A DNA stretch of 13,498 bases, taken from positions 1-13,498 of the forward strand of contig JANLHO010000040.1 in assembly GCA_024654485.1 (NCBI GenBank), read 5' to 3'. The notes beneath the pieces are model-generated. The model saw nothing but the letters and a program-made list of their open reading frames with translations, was not told the origin of the DNA and did not search any database. The DNA comes from Patescibacteria group bacterium (GTDB lineage Bacteria; Patescibacteriota; Minisyncoccia; Phycocordibacterales; UBA2100). A program made the translations under genes and the position numbers. Each line of letters starts with the position of its first letter. The first letter of the stretch is position 1. Below, piece by piece: positions 11,451 to 13,498 of this stretch.

Positions 11451-13475
11451 ATGCTAATTTTGCGCCGCTTGGCCGCTGCTTTGTTTGTCGTCACGGCTAT
11501 ACCGGCAATATCTATGGCGGCTGTTACCGTGGGAGCGCAAGCCGCCCCTGGCTCGTGCCTGACTTCCGGACAAAGCGTGACGATCAGTTCCGCTGACGCA
11601 CTCAAATTGCAGGGGCAATCGCAAGTCTCCTGCGCGGACCTTTGCTCCGACGAAAAAGTTACGATCAAGACCAATATAGGCTTCTTGAACATTACGACAG
11701 GAGCCACTGTAACGGAGACAGTGACGCGGCAGTGTAAAACGGAGGATGACAGGAAGAAATATGGGTGCGGCAAAGACCAGATACGACCTCGCGTGGTTAT
11801 CGTTATGCAGAAAGGAGAGGATATTAGGAGCGTCACACTTTCCAAGTGCGACAAGGCGTCGCTTTTGACCGCACTCAAGACATCAATAGACGAAGAAACT
11901 CCGGACGCGCTCCAGACACTTGCAAGCAGCCAACGGGCCGAACTCAATTATGCCCCGCCAAGCTCAAGTGCCGGCTCCCAAGCCCTTATAAACGCTCTTA
12001 CCAAAGATTTCGGGATTTCGGAGGAGGACGCGCGCATGATAGCAGGCAACACCCAGTCCGCGGCCGATCTGATAAAAGCATTTGAATCAGGTAATCCTGC
12101 CGCCGTTGGTAAGGTCGTCAAAGAGGTGGCAAGCCGCAATGGCGTTCCTCTGAATACGGAAGTGCTAGACAAGATAGCAAGCTTGGACCCGGAGCAAGTT
12201 GCCAAGAAGGCGGCCGAATTAGTGGATGAAGGCATTGCTCGGATAGGTGGGGCCGCGACGGGCTTCCGGCAGCCCTACTCCGGGGATGACAGAGCGCTTC
12301 CGGGTGGCAGGTACGGGCAGACATTCATGAATGCCGTAAGTCAGTATCCGGACCTGTACGCAAAAGCACCCGACATCCTAGCGCGGCAGGCGAAAGTGGA
12401 AAGCGGTGGAAATCCCAACGTGTGCTCCAGCTCGGGCGCGTGCGGACTCTTTCAGTTCATACCAGGGACATGGCGCACATGGAGCGCAAGATGGAATTAC
12501 GCGGCCAATGGCAACTCCACACCACTACCGGACAATGCGCGCTTTGATCCAAACCTATCCAGTCAGGTGACCGCGTATTACAATGCGTACAATCTCCGAC
12601 AGTACGGCGGTTTGATAGAACAGTCAGGCATGGACACCACAGCCGCTCTATACGCCATACACAACCTCGGCGATGGAGGTGGCCCCAAATTCATCGCGGC
12701 CTATGCACAAAATCCCAATATTCCCGTATGGCGAGTCGTGAGTCCCGGAGCTATCCGCGGCAATCCCGGGCTTTATGGCGATGGGAATATCTCGTTGGCG
12801 CAAGCACAGCAAAACATGCTGGCACTCATGGGCGGCCCAACCAACTTTACTGGTAGGGAGCGCAGTGCGTCACCTTATGCAAGCAATACCGGCTATCAGG
12901 CACCAACATTCTCGCCGTACACGATAGGAATACCCGGCAACCAGTTCGGTAACCAAAGTTCCAGCTACTCGCTCGCGCAGCCCCCGCCTGCTCCGCCACA
13001 GCCGCAACAGGTACAACAATCGCAGCAAGCACCAATCCAATCCCAATCGCAGGGCGGAGTGCAGGGGACGGGCGCTCCCGCCTTGGGTACGTATCCGCCG
13101 GCTACACGAGTCTCTGTCCCGGCCGGCAGATCCGAGCAACTTATGCAGTCGGTGAACGGAGTGCAAACTCCATTCACGGGGACTGCGTCGGGAGCGACGA
13201 CCCCGACAGATCCGGCCGCGAACATCATCGCCCAGCCCCCGCGTGTCTCGGCGGGCAATCCCGTGCAGGTTTCGTGGTCCAGCGTGGGCATGAGCGAGAG
13301 CATCCCTTGCCGCGTACTTGTCAACGACACCTTCCTACTTGCCGAAGGCAATCAGGGGAGTAGGTCGGCGACCAGCACGCGCTCGGATGCCGGAGCGACA
13401 TGGAAATTCACTCTGCGCTGCACCGCGCAAGGCGGAGAAGAAATAATAAAGACATCTTCAGTGGAGATACGCTAG
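11451..13475 (+). CDS. secreted lytic transglycosylase (SLT-like) with Q/P-rich linker and C-terminal Ig-like domain
   Basis: Probably cleaves peptidoglycan outside the membrane. The product is 674 aa. An N-terminal signal peptide (about 1-25, LRRLAAALFVVTAIPAISMAA) is followed by a Cys-containing region (Cys at about 36, 61, 65, 95, 106 and 133) of unknown fold and an Ala-rich helical part (about 150-270). The SLT-like domain (about 285-460) contains ILARQAKVESGGNP with catalytic Glu317, then ACGLFQFIPGTWRTW and ALYAIHNLGDGGGPKFI. A Pro/Gln/Ser-rich linker (about 465-590) leads to a beta-rich C-terminal domain (about 592-674: PPRVSAGNPVQVSWSS...WKFTLRCTA) with two cysteines (620 and 657), like the Ig-like domains common on CPR surface proteins. 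The start at 11451 is set by the -10 box. A role in division, pilus/secretion assembly or host attack cannot be separated from sequence. Confidence 0.88.
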   Translation: MLILRRLAAALFVVTAIPAISMAAVTVGAQAAPGSCLTSGQSVTISSADALKLQGQSQVSCADLCSDEKVTIKTNIGFLNITTGATVTETVTRQCKTEDDRKKYGCGKDQIRPRVVIVMQKGEDIRSVTLSKCDKASLLTALKTSIDEETPDALQTLASSQRAELNYAPPSSSAGSQALINALTKDFGISEEDARMIAGNTQSAADLIKAFESGNPAAVGKVVKEVASRNGVPLNTEVLDKIASLDPEQVAKKAAELVDEGIARIGGAATGFRQPYSGDDRALPGGRYGQTFMNAVSQYPDLYAKAPDILARQAKVESGGNPNVCSSSGACGLFQFIPGTWRTWSARWNYAANGNSTPLPDNARFDPNLSSQVTAYYNAYNLRQYGGLIEQSGMDTTAALYAIHNLGDGGGPKFIAAYAQNPNIPVWRVVSPGAIRGNPGLYGDGNISLAQAQQNMLALMGGPTNFTGRERSASPYASNTGYQAPTFSPYTIGIPGNQFGNQSSSYSLAQPPPAPPQPQQVQQSQQAPIQSQSQGGVQGTGAPALGTYPPATRVSVPAGRSEQLMQSVNGVQTPFTGTASGATTPTDPAANIIAQPPRVSAGNPVQVSWSSVGMSESIPCRVLVNDTFLLAEGNQGSRSATSTRSDAGATWKFTLRCTAQGGEEIIKTSSVEIR

Positions 13476-13479
13476 TACG

Positions 13480-13498
13480 ATGGGAAAGGGATTCCAGC
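13480..13498 (+). CDS. possible start of the next gene (cut by window end)
   Basis: ATG 13480 lies 4 bp after the transglycosylase stop and reads MGKGFQ before the window ends. The short spacing matches the tight packing elsewhere, but six codons cannot establish a gene. No function can be suggested. Confidence 0.3.

Noticed and set aside
1..13498. Alternative genetic code with TGA read as an amino acid
   Set aside because: TGA ends the 3D-domain gene, atpB, rdgB and nudix at the expected protein lengths.

Overview
This window looks like a piece of a Candidate Phyla Radiation (Patescibacteria, probably Parcubacteria-like) genome, read on the + strand throughout. The inference rests on several things together: compact genes, an F-type ATP synthase with an epsilon subunit cut down to its beta-sandwich, start codons almost without Shine-Dalgarno sequences, -10 boxes placed only 6-7 nt before several start codons, and a secreted transglycosylase carrying a C-terminal Ig-like domain. 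TAA, TAG and TGA are all used as stops, so this is code 11 and not the TGA=Gly code of Gracilibacteria/Absconditabacteria. The phylum assignment is an inference; no ribosomal or marker gene is present.

Layout. 1-1295: the 3' part of S-adenosylhomocysteinase (ahcY), then a small unknown gene. 1296-1578: a non-coding stretch with a strong hairpin, two copies of a 23-bp palindrome and a good sigma70-type promoter. 1579-3143: a secreted 3D-domain (double-psi beta-barrel) protein and an alpha/beta hydrolase, separated by a 107-bp foldback element. 3144-3327: a terminator, a three-unit 12-bp tandem repeat, a 34-bp near-palindrome and the atpB promoter. 3328-11397: the ATP synthase locus atpB-E-F-H-A-G-[unknown, rdgB, nudix]-D-C. 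11398-13498: a promoter, a 674-aa lytic transglycosylase and the possible first codons of another gene.

How the genes fit together. The locus encodes all eight F1Fo subunits in the usual order (a, c, b, delta, alpha, gamma, beta, epsilon). Between gamma and beta it carries a three-gene insert: an unknown 125-aa protein, an ITP/XTP pyrophosphatase (RdgB/HAM1) and a NUDT15-like Nudix hydrolase. The last two are nucleotide-pool cleaning enzymes, and 4-bp ATGA overlaps couple rdgB to nudix and nudix to atpD. The c subunit has the proton-binding Glu but not the Na+-ligand pattern. Epsilon lacks the inhibitory C-terminal helices. Beta has an extra hydrophilic loop of about 21 residues before Walker B, and gamma has an in-frame insert made of two abutting perfect hairpins.

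The most unusual structural theme is in the spacers of the atp locus. Spacers E-F, F-H, A-G and D-C each hold a long imperfect inverted repeat whose feet lie at stop codons or next to start codons. Two of these share one terminal sequence and two share another. I do not see a defence system, CRISPR array, transposase or other clearly new multi-gene system. The spacer foldbacks and the embedded nucleotide-cleaning genes are the best leads.
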